From contig NC_134841.1 in the NCBI RefSeq assembly GCF_965363235.1, positions 54,457,078-54,521,077 of the forward strand: DNA of 64,000 bases, given 5' to 3'. The translations under genes were made by a program, and so were the position numbers. Source of the DNA: Mytilus galloprovincialis (Eukaryota > Mollusca > Bivalvia > Mytilida > Mytilidae). The notes under the pieces are model-generated. The model saw only the letters and a program-made list of their open reading frames with translations. It was not told the origin of the DNA and did not search any database. Within the stretch, counting starts at the first letter, position 1; each line of letters begins with the position of its first letter. Below, in pieces: positions 11,641 through 25,500 of this stretch.

Positions 11641-11984
11641 ATACATTATTTTAAACATGTTGTAATATTTTTGGAGGAGTAATGCAGAAATGTTGTTAAA
11701 GTTTATGCGAAAAATCAGATCTATAAATGAATGGTTTGATGGAGTGGAATAGTTAGAAAATGAATAATAAGGAGTGTTTCTAATTTTTTAACATTGTATA
11801 CTTCGTTAAGGCCAGTTAAAACTTTTTATAAACTATTGTGTAGTTTGAAAGTTTTTAGGTATGAACTAAAAGTATCTAATATAGGTTTTATGATATATAA
11901 ACAATTTCTATTAGCAGTTAGACAATGTAAGATGTTTCAATTGAATATACTATATGCCATTAAAATGAACTGTATCTCCTTTTT
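11641..11984. other. Unassigned AT-rich spacer
   Basis: I see no gene, splice pair or repeat end between the SINE and the next Helitron-like array. The short open frame ending near 12012 runs into the array and has no recognisable content. Confidence 0.3.
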
Positions 11985-13759
11985 AGCTGACCTGGCCGGA
12001 AGGGCCAAGTGAGCTTTTCCCATCAATTTGCGTCCGGCGTCCGGCGTCGTCCGTCATCCGTCGTCGTCGTTAACTTTTACAAAAATCTTCTCCTCTGAAA
12101 CTACTGGGCCAAATTTTACCAAACTTGGCCACAATCATCATTGGGGTATCTAGTTTTAAAAATGTGTCCGGTGACCCGGCCAACCAACCAAGATGGCTGC
12201 CATGGCTAAAAATAGAACATAGGGCTTATAACTCAAAAACCAAAGCATTTAGAGCAAATCTGACAAAGGGTAAAATTGTTTATCAGGTCAAGATCTATCT
12301 GCCCTGAAATTTTCAGATGAATCTGACAACCCATTGTTAGGTTGCTGCCCCTAAATTGGTAATTTTAAGGAAATTTTACTGTTTTTGGTTATTATCTTGA
12401 ATATTATTATAGATAGAGATAAACTGTAACAGCAATATTGTTCAGCAGAGTAAGATTTACAAATAAGTCAAGATGACCGAAATAGTCAGTTGACCCCTTT
12501 AGGAGTTATTGCCCTTTATAGTCAATTTTTAACCATTTTTCGTAAATCTTAATAATCTTTTACAAAAATTTTCTCCTCTGTCACTACTGGGCCAAATTAA
12601 TTCTAACTTGGCCATAATCATCATTTGGGTATCTAGTTTAAAGAATATGTGGCGTGACCCTGCCAACCAACCAAGATGGCCTCCATGGCTAAAAATATAA
12701 CATAGGGGTAAAATGTAGATTTTGGCTTATAACTCTAAAACCAAAGCATTTAGAGCAAATCTGACATAGGTAAAATAATCTATTAGGTCAAGATCTATCT
12801 GCCCTGAAATTTTCAGACAAGTCGGACAACCTGTTGTTGGGTTGCTGCCCCTGAATTAGTGATTTTAAGGAAATTTTGCAGTTTTTGCTTATTATCTTAA
12901 TTATTATTATAGATAGAGATAAACTGTAACAGCAATAATGTTCAGCAAAGTAAGATCTACAAATAAGTCAACATGACCAAAATTGTCAGTTAACCCATTA
13001 AGGAAATATTGCCCTTTATAGTCAATTTTTAACCATTTTTCTAAAATTTTAGTAATCTTTTAAAAAATCTTCTCCTCTGAAACTACTCGGCCAAATTTAA
13101 CCAAACTTGGCCACAATCATTATTTGGGTATCTAGTTTTAAAAATGTGTGGCGTGACCCTGCCAACCAACCAAGATGGCCACCATGGCTAAAAATAGTAC
13201 ATAGGGGTGAAATGTAGATTTTGGCTTATATCTCTGAAACCAAAGCATTTAGAGCAAATCTGACAGGGGATAAATTGTTTCTCAGGTCAAGATCTATCTG
13301 CCCTGAAATTTTCAGACAAAACAGACAACCTGTTGTTGGGTTGCTGCCCCAGAATTAGTAATTTTAAGGAAATTTTGCAGTTTTTGGTTATTATCTTGAA
13401 TATTATAATAGATAGAGATAAACTGTAAACAGCAATAATGTTCAGCAAAGTAAGATCTACAAATAAGTCACATGACCAAAATTGTCAGTTTACCCCTTAA
13501 GGAGTTATTGCCCTTTATAGTCATTTTTTAACAATTTTCATAAATTTTTGTAAATTTTTAGAATATATTTTCCACTGTAATTACTGGGCCAAGTTCATTA
13601 TAGATAGAGATAATTGTAGCAAGAAGAATATCCAGTAAAGTAAGATCTACAAACACATCATGATCAGAAAAACACAATTTTGTCATGAATTTATCTGTGT
13701 CCATTGTTTAATATGCACATAGACCAAGGTGAGCGACACAGGCTCTTGAGAGCCTCTAG
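11985..13759 (+). repeat. Helitron-like array, family A, complete copy
   Basis: The 5' end AGCTGACCTGGCCGGAAGGGCC forms a hairpin, as in the cleaner copy at 17588. A GTCCGTCGTCGTCG-type CG-rich stretch follows, then three units of about 490 bp starting near 12073, 12556 and 13059. The 3' end is the GGCTC/GAGCC hairpin and CTAG before T. Both flanks are T runs (TTTTT before, TTTTT after), consistent with insertion at a T-rich target without duplication, as in Helitrons and Helentrons. Confidence 0.7.
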
Positions 13760-15089
13760 TTTTTGTGTGGCAAATTCAGATTTGAATATAGAAAAGTTCA
13801 ACTCTTTCACATGTCTTACATTTATATAGAAATATCCTATGATACACTTTCCGCACAAACCCTTTATTTGCTTTAAAACCCTCTGCTAGAAAAGTGGGTA
13901 GTATATAGTACTTTTTGGTATCTATGGTCCTTTCTACATTCTGTTCCAGATGTGTATTTTCAATATCTCAACCTACATAATGTATTTATTTAAAATTTTA
14001 TGACTCTTAACAAAATGGAAAATCCCTTGTGTGCTTTATATTTTACATCTTAATGTCTTTTGAGTTTGCCAGGGATAAATATGGATATTACTTATATTAC
14101 CAAGTCGTCAAACTTTGGACAGTGTTTGTGTCGATTATTGGGCATGGCTTGCAGTTTTTCTAGTTGTCAAATGTAACAATCAGTATCAGTTTTGATATAT
14201 TGCAGTCTGCACAGAAAACTTTTCCATCTTCTAGTCTGGAAACTAAATATCAAAATTTGTCCTTATATGACTATATTAAATTTTGAAAATTTTCACTAGT
14301 CCGAATCAATATTTACTAGTCTGGGGCATCGGACTAGTGGCTAACCTTGCAGACTGATATTGTAGAGTATCAGTTTTGATATATTGTAGAGTATCAGTTC
14401 TGATATATTGTAGATACCAAATTTGTCAATAAAACATAGATTTCAACAGTCAAAGAAAATTTCACAAATTTTTGAAATATCTGTTATATTTCCATATTTT
14501 ATTTAGGAATCAATCTTAAGAAATTATTATGGAAAAATTTCATATAACATTTTTCTGCAATTTTCCATTAGTTTCTAAAGTTACCCAGTCTAAGATACAA
14601 TTATATATATTCAATATTTAACTTTATATAAAATGTTTGAGCTTGTGTCTGAAAATGGAGTTAAAGAAATAAACTGTGTCTTACAATTGTTGTTCATTTA
14701 TTACATTTGTTATAAGGGATGATGAGTGAAATAATAAAAAAAAAAGAAGGAAAATGAGGGATTTCTGAATAGGTTTAAAAGCACTAGTGCACTTTGAAAG
14801 GTTATAGTGGTATATGAATAAAATAATTTTGTTAAATTAATGACTGCTGCAAATCGAAACATGTGTTTCAACATTTTTATTGCTAATTGTATTTATACGA
14901 CCAGGAATGATTGTGGTCACATAATGGTAGGGGGATGTCTGTGTACTTGTCTGAAAACAATAATTTTTGAGACAATAACTTTAGTTATTATATGACTACA
15001 TATTTTCTATTTTCTCATTGGTTAAAAGCATAGGAAATCCTTATTGATACAATTAGATATATATATATATAAATAAGGAGATACAGTAT
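13760..15089. other. Unassigned intergenic or intronic sequence
   Basis: AT-rich sequence without convincing exons. It holds a small minisatellite (14348-14412). Around 14890-14975 there is a scrap resembling the CGTATAAA repeat family (TTATACGACCAGG, GACAATAACTTTAGTT). If the gene beginning at 16588 has more 5' exons, they should lie here or further left, but I could not find them. Confidence 0.35.
14348..14412. repeat. 29-bp minisatellite
   Basis: The unit GTATCAGTTTTGATATATT plus GTAGA is repeated a little over twice, with another degenerate copy near 14183. Confidence 0.6.
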
Positions 15090-15225
15090 TTTTGCCAATG
15101 AGAAATGATATGATTGCCAATCAGACAACTGAAACCAGAGACCAGAGACCAATCTATTGGTACTGCCTTCAAAAATGAGCAAAACCTATACCATTTCGCA
15201 AGATATGACAGGGAATTAAATGGCA
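15090..15225 (+). repeat. Family R fragment, diverged
   Basis: ATGATATGATTGCCAATCAGACAACTG, then ACTGCCTTCAAAAATGAGC, then ATACCATTTCGCA, is a shortened and mutated version of the family R body. Confidence 0.5.
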
Positions 15226-15239
15226 AATGTGAATCATTT

Positions 15240-15990
15240 TTCACTCTAAGCGTTTGGTATTTTGTTTTCAAAATTATCTAAAATGTTCCCTACAATCCTA
15301 GGTTGACAGTTGAAATATGAATATATGACCTTTGACATTTGACCTTATGATTTGATTATATGACATTAAATCCAATGTTGACCTGCATTTCACTACAGGA
15401 TCTTATACCTTGATAAATCATAATAAGGATTTTATCTCTACTAAAATGTGACCCACCCCAATTTGTTTCCTCTTTCTGAACTTCACTTGCAATTCTCTTT
15501 GAATAGTTATTTTCATGGAAATCTGTAATTTAATTCTCTTAAATTTTGTAAGAAGAAGGTAATGCAGATGATGTTTTCTCTCTTTGTCCTTTCCCGCCAA
15601 AAATGAAAAATTGGATAAAGAATGTGAAATTTTTTTCTAAAACCAACGGTGACCTATATTTTTTTTTACCTTAACATGTAAAACTATATATACTTGTGCT
15701 TGTTGGAAAACAAATTTAAACAACATCTTATATAAATTGAATCCGTTATTAAAATCTAAGTATGTCAACACACAATTTTCGCCTATTATTCCTTTGTAAA
15801 ATAGCAAAATCACCTTCTTTTTTCGGTCAATTATGGAGCTCTTAAATGAACGGTGACCCCCTAATTTTATTTCATTATTTTGATCTACTTACTTAAAGGA
15901 ACAAAATATCAAGTTATCAGGAATTTCTTATATAAAGTGATTATAGCCTCGAGCCTCCTAAAACTTATTTAAACTTTTAACTATGAACAG
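15240..15990. other. Unassigned sequence
   Basis: No coding frame with splice support and no recognised repeat border. The 60-codon minus-strand frame at 15418-15600 has a lysine-rich, low-complexity composition and no support. Confidence 0.3.
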
Positions 15991-15996
15991 CTTATA

Positions 15997-16097
15997 CTGT
16001 GGATTCATTCATTTTCGTTGGATACCGATTTTCGTGTTTTTTCGTTGGTAGAGGCGAACCATGAATTTAAATATTCAAGAAATCATTGAATCCACAG
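15997..16097. mobile_element. 101-bp MITE with TA target duplication
   Basis: The ends are inverted repeats: CTGTGGATTCATT on the left and AATCATTGAATCCACAG on the right. TA flanks both sides (15995-15996 and 16098-16099). The size, short inverted repeats and TA duplication fit a Tc1/mariner-type MITE. Confidence 0.65.
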
Positions 16098-16205
16098 TAT
16101 TGTAATTTAAGGCTAAAATTGTATAACCCTGTTTCACAGCAACAGAAAATGACAGGTATATTGTAATTTAAGGCTTTGTATAACCCTGTTTCTCAGCAGG
16201 TCTTA
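16098..16205. repeat. Short tandem duplication
   Basis: The block TATTGTAATTTAAGGC ... GTATAACCCTGTTTCACAGC occurs twice in direct order, the second copy slightly shorter and ending in TCTCAGCAGG. Confidence 0.6.
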
Positions 16206-16587
16206 CATGTAAGATTACTGTTTAAACTTATTTTGATAACTATCAACAGCTAATACTTCAATTTTTCCATTGTATACATGTATGTTCCAATCTTTGTGTT
16301 GGAAACAATCTGAAGGATAAGGTTTTATAATGAAGGACTATAATACCTTAGAGAATTAGGGGAGATTTCAATTCAAAAATATAGATCAATTTTTCACTGC
16401 ATTATCCAATAAGGGGGAAATATTGTTAGGAAAACTTAATTAAAGACTTTGAAAATCTAATTGAGACAGGAGATAGATCACAAAACTATTCATTGAAATC
16501 TCAGCAGATTAAGATTTACAACTACATGTATAGCTTAAGTTATTTAATGAATTATGATTTTTTTTCTACTTTCCAATATTTATACAG

Positions 16588-19500
16588 ATAGTGATGATTG
16601 GAAGGAGCAGACGTCCCAGAATCCATCAGATTTCTGTCATATATCACATGTTGTTAGTGTATTGTGTTGAATTATGGCATACAGGGTAATTATCTTAGAA
16701 AAGTTTAAACATTATAAACATATCATTGACAGACAAAAGCAAGGTCATTATAGTCTATAGAATTAATGTGTTCCTTTATTCAAAAGGCTGGTTAAAACAA
16801 GGTAAATAATCATGTATTTATATCATTTGGTATCTGGTGGTGAGTTGTTTCATAGGCAATCATACCATAATTTTTTTTATATTTAGTCAAATCCTCTAAG
16901 AATAATATATAAACTATATCATTTTTCTTGGATAGTCGACAAATTATCCTGGTATTATTTGTTTATTATAGATCAATTTATTTGTGAATGATGTGGTGAC
17001 TGTATTACTATCCCTGAAGAGACTATTGGTACCAGTAGAAGTATGTCTATTACCGTTAACACAGTTCCTACAGTCTTACATTAACTCATTACAAGAGTGG
17101 TTATACAGAAGCTGTTACTCATTGAATTTCTCTGGATTTTTTTAGTCCGGGTAAGTCAAACATAAAAAATCACAGACATTTAGTTCACTCAGTGGCATAA
17201 TAATATACATTATTGTTTAGGCACCAGCTAAAGCACAGATCTGTCTGTTTCTGCTCTTTTGTTGGGTAGTTGTCTCTTTGACACAACCACCTTTTCTATT
17301 TGCTATTCTTTTATGTATTAGCCTTTCTCAAAAGGAGGACAATGTTGAAATGTTGAAATGAATAAGAAAGTATTAAATCATTTTCTATTGGTTTGTCTTT
17401 AGAAATGGGAAATATAAGAATTTTTTTCTATACAATGTTTTTTATTTTAGCCAATCCAAGAATTGACAATATGGGAAATATAGGATTTTTTTCTATTATG
17501 ATGTTTTATTTGTGCCAATCCAGGAATTTTTTATGAAGTGCAGTGCAGGTGAAAGAATTCAGAAAAACTATGATAAAATGCATTTTTAGCTCACCTGGCC
17601 TAAAAGGCCATGTGAGCTTTTCTCATCACTTGGCGTCCGTCGTCGTCTGTCGTCGTTAACAATTTTTCAAACATCTTCTCCTCTGAAACTACTGAATGGA
17701 TTTGAATGAAACTTAGCATAATTGTTCCTTAGATTATCCTGCACAAAGTGTGTGCTTTGATTTTTTATCCGTCAAAAAACATGGCCGCCGTTACTTAAAA
17801 TAGAACATAGGGGTCAAATGCAGTTTTTGGCTTATATCTCAAAAACGAAAGCATTTAGAGCAATCTGACATGGGGTAAAAATGTTCATTAGGTCAAGATC
17901 TATCAGCCCTGAAATTTTCAGATGAATCAAACAAACCATTGTTGGGTTGCTGCCACTTAATTGGTAATTTTAAGGAAATTTTGCAGTTTTTGGTCATTAT
18001 CTTGAATATTATTATAGATAAAGATAAACTGTAAACAGCAAAAATGATCAGCAAAGTAAGATCTACAAATAAGTTAATATGACCAAAATTGTCAATTGAC
18101 TCCTTAAGGGGTTATTGTCCTTTAATGACATTTTTTCACAATTTGTTCATCACATTTGCTAACTTTAATAAATCTTCTCCTCTGAAACTACTGAATGGAT
18201 TTGGATGAAACTTAGCATGATTGTTCCTTAGATTATCCTGCACAAAGTGTGTGCTTCGATTTTTGATCCGTCAAAAAACATGGCCGCCGTTACTTAAAAT
18301 AGAACATAGGGGTCAAATGCAGTTTTTGGCTTATATCTCAAAAACGAAAGCATTTAGAGCAAATCTGACATGGGGTAAAAATGTTCATTAGGTCAAGATC
18401 TATCAGCCCTGAAATTTTCAGATGAATCAAACAAACCATTGTTGGGTTGCTGCCACTTAATTGGTAATTTTAAGGAAATTTTGCAGTTTTTGGTCATTAT
18501 CTTGAATATTATTATAGATAAAGATAAACTGTAAACAGCAAAAATGATCAGCAAAGTAAGATCTACAAATAAGTTAATATGACCAAAATTGTCAATTGAC
18601 CCCTTAAGGGGTTATTGTCCTTTAATGACAATTTTTCACAATTTGTTCATCACATTTGCTAACTTTAAAAAATCTTCTCCTCTGAAACTACTGAATGGAT
18701 TTGGATGAAACTTAGCATGATTGTTCCTTAGATTATCCTGCACAAAGTGTGTGCTTCGATTTTTGATCCATCAAAAAACATGGCCGCCGTTACTTAAAAT
18801 AGAACATAGGGGTCAAATGCAGTTTTTGGCTTATATCTCAAAAACGAAAGCATTTAGAGCAAATCTGACATGGATAAAAATGTTCATTAGGTCAAGATCT
18901 ATCAGCCCTGAAATTTTCAGATGAATCAAACAAACCATTGTTGGGTTGCTGCCACTTAATTGGTAATTTTAAGGAAATTTTGCAGTTTTTGGTCATTATC
19001 TTGAATATTATTATAGATAAAGATAAACTGTAAACAGCAAAAATGATCAGCAAAGTAAGATCTACAATTAAGTTAATATGACCAAAATTGTCAATTGACC
19101 CCTTAAGGGGTTATTGTCCTTTAATGACAATTTTTCACAATTTGTTCATCATATTTGCTAACTTTAAAAAATCTTCTCCTCTAAAACTACTAAACCAAAT
19201 TCAACCAAACTTCAACTGAATGATCAGTAGGGTGTATAAAATAAAGTTTGTGCTTTATTTTTTATTTCGTCAAAAAACATGGCCGTCATGGCTAAAAATA
19301 GAACACAGGGTAAAATGCAGTTTTTGGCTTATATCTCAAAAACTCCAGCATTTAGAGCAAATAAGACAAGAAGTTAAAGTATTTATTAGGTCAAGGTCTA
19401 CCTGTCCTGAAATTTTCAGCCGAATTGGGTAACTGGTTTTTCAGGTATAATGCCCCTGAATTGATGATTTTAAAGAAATTTTGCAGTTTTTGGTTATTAT

Positions 19501-22500
19501 CTTGAATATTATTATAGATACAGATAAACTGTTAATAGCAAAAATGTTAAGCAAAGTAAGATCTACAAATAAGTCAATTTGACCAAAATTGTCAATTGAC
19601 CCCTTAAGGAGTTATTGCCCTTTAAAGACTTTTTTCACAATTTGTTCATCATGTTGACTTACTTTAAAAAATCTTCTCCTTTGAAACTGCTGTATCAATT
19701 TCAGCCAAACTTAGGCTAAATGAGTTTCAGAGTATCTAGTATAAATTTTATATTTCATTTCCTTGTATGTCAGAAACATAGCTCCTATGGCTAAAATAGA
19801 ACATAGGAGAAAATGATTTTTTTTTTGCTTTTGAAGAAAATAGGACGATTCAAAGAACATTTAAATAAATTGAAAAGCCAAAATAATCATTGATGAGAGA
19901 TTTAACCAAAAAAATTAAGGTGAGCGATTCAGGCTCTTGAGAGCCTCTTGTATTATGTACCCCTGGCCTGCTTTTAAAAGCAGGCAGTATTTAGTAATGG
20001 GTCCATCTGTGAGTTATTTTCTTCGTCTGTCTATTCATTTGTTTGTTCAACTTTTGAATATCAGCAACTTCCCCTACATTGAAAATTTCTCAGAATGTTC
20101 GCCATAAACATTTTGCATTGCATTGCTTTTTTTTCCAAATTATTTTGGGGGTTTCCATCAGCAAACTCATGGACCTTTCAAAGGGTAGTGTACCATTTTA
20201 AGCTCACATTAAGCTTGATTTTATCCGATTGCTTAGCAACACCTTGTCAAAACATAATAGTTCCTAATCATTATGAGTTTTCTTGAAACTTTGTCAATTT
20301 TAGATTATGTATTCTTGTTTAGATAAATTGTCCAAAAGTTTTCCTTATTAAAAATCCCATTTAAGTATGACACTTTTTCTGTTAGAAATAATCAATAGAA
20401 ACTTGGGTTGAGTTCTCTCTTTTATCTACTGATATAATATAAAAAAGAAGATATGGTATGATTGGCAATGAGACAACTGTCCACAAGAGACCAAAATGAC
20501 ACAGAAATTAACAACTATAGGTCATCATACGGCCTTCAACAATAAGCAAAGCCCATACCGCATAGTTAGCTATAAAAGGCCCTGAAATGACAATGTAAAA
20601 CAATTCAAACGAGAAAACTAATGGCCTTATTTATGTACCAAAAATGAACAAAAAACAAATATGTAACACATTAACAAATGACAACCTCTTAATTACTGGC
20701 TCCTGACTTGGGACAGGCACATACATACATAATGCGGCGGGTTAAACATGTTAGCGGGATCTCAACCTCCCCCTAACCTGGGACATTGGTATAACAGTAC
20801 AACAGAAGAATGAATTATAAAAATCTGTTGAAAAAGGCTTAACTCATCAGATGGACAAAAATTCAAGTGGATGTGGCCGGGTACTTGTACATCCCAACAA
20901 CAAAAAGAAACTAGGAACAGATCTGACAGTACTTGCAGTTATCTGACAGCTAGTTCAAAGCCACTAACTAATAAAAAAAGATCTTTTTGTTAGTCAATTA
21001 TTGTCTTTTTTATTCTAGAATTTTGAGAAACAAGTGTTTGAGGTACTTAAAGGAGATCATGGTTCTGTAGAATATCCTCAGCTCTTGATACAATGCCTTT
21101 ACGGTATGTTAAAACCAATAAAAATGGTAAAAGGGTATCTTTTATTTTTCATTTGCATTTTATAAAGGAAAAAAATTGAGGAATATTGGAAAACATAGAC
21201 TAAACATTCTAATGCAGTATCCCATTATTTAAGGTATAAAACAGAATTTGCTAACTATTGAATGTAAAGGAATGGGTTTGATCATTGTTAGATACATGAA
21301 AATGAGGATTATTTTTTATGCTCAACCTAGGGGTATTATGTTTCACGATCAGTTGGTCTGTTTGTTTGTTCATTTGTTCGTTTGTTTGTTTGTTTGTCCG
21401 TCTGTCTTGCTTCAGGTTAAATTTTTTTGGTCAAGTTTTTGATGAAGTTGATGTCCAATCAACTTGAAACTTTGTACCTTACACAAGTTCCCTACAAAAT
21501 TATCTATAATTTTAATGCCAAAATAAAGTGTTTACCCCAATATATATATCTATTGCATTTGATCAGAGTGAAAATTGAAATTTTACTTTTATTGAAAATG
21601 TGATAACTAATTTGTCATCTTGTTATAATAATTTTAATCCAATTAAAAGTGTTCAGATATTTGTTTTTCCAGCATCTAATGAAGTTTATGACAGAAGAGA
21701 ACCATCAGGGTATAGCTACTCTTACCTGAAGCTGTAAGTTTATCTATTTGGCTGATTATCTCCCCTTGAATTTTGAAAATCAGGGAATGGAACCATCAGG
21801 TCCATCTTCGCTAGCCAAAGGTTACGATCCACTCTCGTTCTCTTCACCCTTGGCAGATTAAGCCAACATTTGTGAAAACAATGTTGTGCCATCTATCGGA
21901 AGATTAAAGTCACACCCATTCCGAATACATTATTCTTGACCAATGGTAGCACTTGAACTCTTCAATTTGGAGGTAAAAACACGGTACCGTCTAGATTCTA
22001 CACACTTGATAAAGCTGGAAACGAAAATATACGTCAACATTCATGCATTTGTGCATGAAACATACACAGGAACTTCTATTAATTGATTAAAAACATTCAA
22101 GTTGTCACTAAATATAGTCGTATGTTTAAAGAATTTAAAGACTTGTTGCCAAATAAACACGTGGCAATTGTTTACAAACACTTTCTACATTTACACGTGA
22201 TCATGTTATAGGCGCTTTTTAATTGGATGCAGCGAGTTCCGACTGCAACCAATAAAAATCCTTACCTTTTGTCTCCAAAATTTTATCTCAATCCGCCAAG
22301 GGTGAAGAGAACGAGAGTGGATCATAACCCTTGGCTAGCGAAGATGCATCAGGTCATCACAACTTCTTTCTGTAACTTTAAGTTTAACAATTTTGGCTGA
22401 TTATCTTCTCTTGAATTTCTGAATCAAGGAATAGAAAAATCAGGGTATCTATACTATTAAACGAGAAGTTCTCATTTTGTGTGTCACTTCTCTTCCTCCC

Positions 22501-25500
22501 ACAATAAATTAATCATCATACCTCTATGTCCTATAGGTACCATGCATAGTCGCATTTGTCATCCATTCTCATGAGTATTCAGTTTGGGTTATTTTGGAAG
22601 AAAAACGAAAATAAAGGTGTCCGGATACATTGTTTCCGACATCTGACTGACTTTTAAGACAGACATAACTACTGGTTTTAACACGGAAAACCAATTGTAT
22701 GATAGATAATAAAAATGAAGAATAAATAAGCCAATCAGAGCGTGATATCGTGGTATTTAGATGGTAAGAACCACTACTATTAAACCTCGGTTTCACTTAC
22801 ACATAATTTTCATAAGTACTCTGACGGATACAGGACAATTATTTCGCCATTATCTGCATGTATACTATGATTAGTATACTACTATAATAAAAAGGATCGC
22901 TATGGAGAAGAAACTCATACCTGCAAACTTTTCAAAATCCCCAAGGGGGTTTGGCGTGCAAGATGGCTGTCATAGTCCTAAAAAAGAACCTTCAAGGGGG
23001 CCTGCAAATACATTTTAATGTCATTGTAAAATTAATTGTTTTGTTTAAATTGTGGACAAAATGGCTCTTTCAAAATTTCAATTTTGGAGCCTCCATGGGG
23101 GAAATCCCCCACAAATAGTGACAGTTGGCAGGTATGGAAACTTAGAATTAATAGTTAATAAAAAATTAAATACACTTTAATATTTATAATATAGATATGT
23201 ATGTTCTTTGTATACAGAGACGTGAAAATAATGGACTATAACAGAAACCAAAATAATCACGGACTTTGAAAAAAAGAGAGAGAGCTTAAAAATATTGTCC
23301 TGTCTCCATGTACCTATATGACTTTTGATATCATTTCTTAAATTCTCCAGACATAAAATCTTTTACAAAAAATCATCCTAAAATAGTTAACATACTTTCA
23401 ACCAAGCTTAAATGCCTGCAATTTCCTTTTTTAGTCAAACATGACTTCCAGTTTTAAACTTGGACAAAAATTTCATAAGAGTACTCAGGGACAGGACAAT
23501 AATTATCGCTTTGATGGAGACTCTTTATATAAATAGCAGTGATGATCACCTAGGAGTCAAGAAGAAATTTAAAATTGATAGTTGATAGCAAATACACTTT
23601 TTTTTATAGTATACGTATGTTCATAGTGTACAGAAACACGAAAATGATAGAATTTAACAGAAAGAAAAAAAAAAATAACAAATTTTGGAAACAAGAGAGA
23701 GGGCTGAAACTGTTTTCAAGTACCTATGAATTTTAATACCTTTTTCTAAAATTCTCCAGACATGCAATCTTTTACTGAAATTCTCCAGACACAAAATCTT
23801 TTACAAAAAATCTCCCTACAACTGTCTGTCAACAGTTTACATTACTTTCAACCAAGCTCTAATTCCCGAGATTTCGCGGGTGTGTTCTATTCATTAATGA
23901 TTTTTACAGGAGTTATAGGAACTTTTTGCTTAATTTGGCTGTACTTTCATGTAAGCAAAGACCTTATGAATGATTTATAAGTAACATTTCAATATTATTT
24001 AGTGTTTTCCTAACATAGCTAGAAATGGTACTGGTTGATGTCAAGGCACATCAACCAATGAGATCTTATTATTAGGGCCCCGCCAACGGCGGGTCGCCCT
24101 ATAGTGATCAGTCTGTCCGTCCGTCCGTCTGTCCGTCCGTCTGTCCGTCCGTAACACTTTCGTGTCCGCTCCATATCTAGAGAACCGTTATGATTTCATA
24201 CTTAATACTTAACATGATTATTAACCAACACCAGAGGGTGTGTCATGTTGTATGTACAACTTCCTAGGTCAAAGGTCAAGGTCAAAAACTTTGGTTTCAG
24301 TTGACAACCCCGTGTCCTGTGGTGAAGATCGTGTCCGCTCCATATCTAGATAACCATTATGATTTCAAAGTTTATACTTGACATCCATTTTAACAACCAC
24401 CAGAGGGTGTGTCATGATGTATGTACAACTTCCTAGGTCAAAGGTCAAGGTCAAAAACTTTGGTTTCGAGTTGACAATCCTGTGTCCTGTGGTGAAGATC
24501 GTGTCCGCTCCATATCTAGATAATCGTTATGATTTCAAAGTATATACTTGTCATACATTTTAACCACCACCAGAGGGCGTGTCATGATGTATGTACAACT
24601 TCCTAGGTCAAAGGTCAACGTCAAAAAAACTTTGGTTTCAGTTGACAACCCTGTGTCCTGTGGTGAAGATTGTGTCCGCTCTATATCTTGAAAACCGTTA
24701 TGATTTCAAATATTATACTTGACATCTATTTTAACCAACACCAGAGGGTGTGTCATGATATATGTACCACTTCCTAGGTCAAAGGTCTGTCTGTCTGTTG
24801 GTCTGTCCATCGCTAACAAATTTGATCCACATTATATTTTGAGAGGACAGCTGTTATTATTTCATACTTTATACCTGACAAACATTTTCAACTTAACATA
24901 TATATTAACCAACACAAGAGAATGTGTCATAATGTATGCATCCTAGGTCTAAGATCAGTCTGTCGGTCTGTCCATCTGTTCGTTGTTCTTAACAAATTGT
25001 GTCCGCTCTACCTCTCGAGAACCATTAATATTTCATACTTTATACTTGGTGGGTCATAATATATTGAAGGCATAATTCTAAAAATATGTGACAAATATCA
25101 ATTGGGCAGCACCTTTAAACATATTGTTCAAACATCAATCCATATATCCAGAAGTCACCTTAGAGTAGTAATCAATGAGTTCACATCATGCAGTCATATC
25201 ACTATTATACTATGAAAGTAAGATGAGAATATTTATCAGTTTTAACTTAAAATCTTAGATCAAAATCACACATGAGACTATGTAATAACTTCAAATAATG
25301 CTTCATATCAGATTATCCATACAACTTATTTACCCCACGTTATTGACAGCGGGGCCCACAGAGATGGCTCCCATCTCAATGATATCTAGTTGCGATACTT
25401 AACCAGTCTCATAATATGCAATAATAAAAAGCCTTCAAAAATTCTGAAATTAACGTAAGTCAAAAGATTTGTTTGTTCCTATGTTGTTTGAATATAAACA

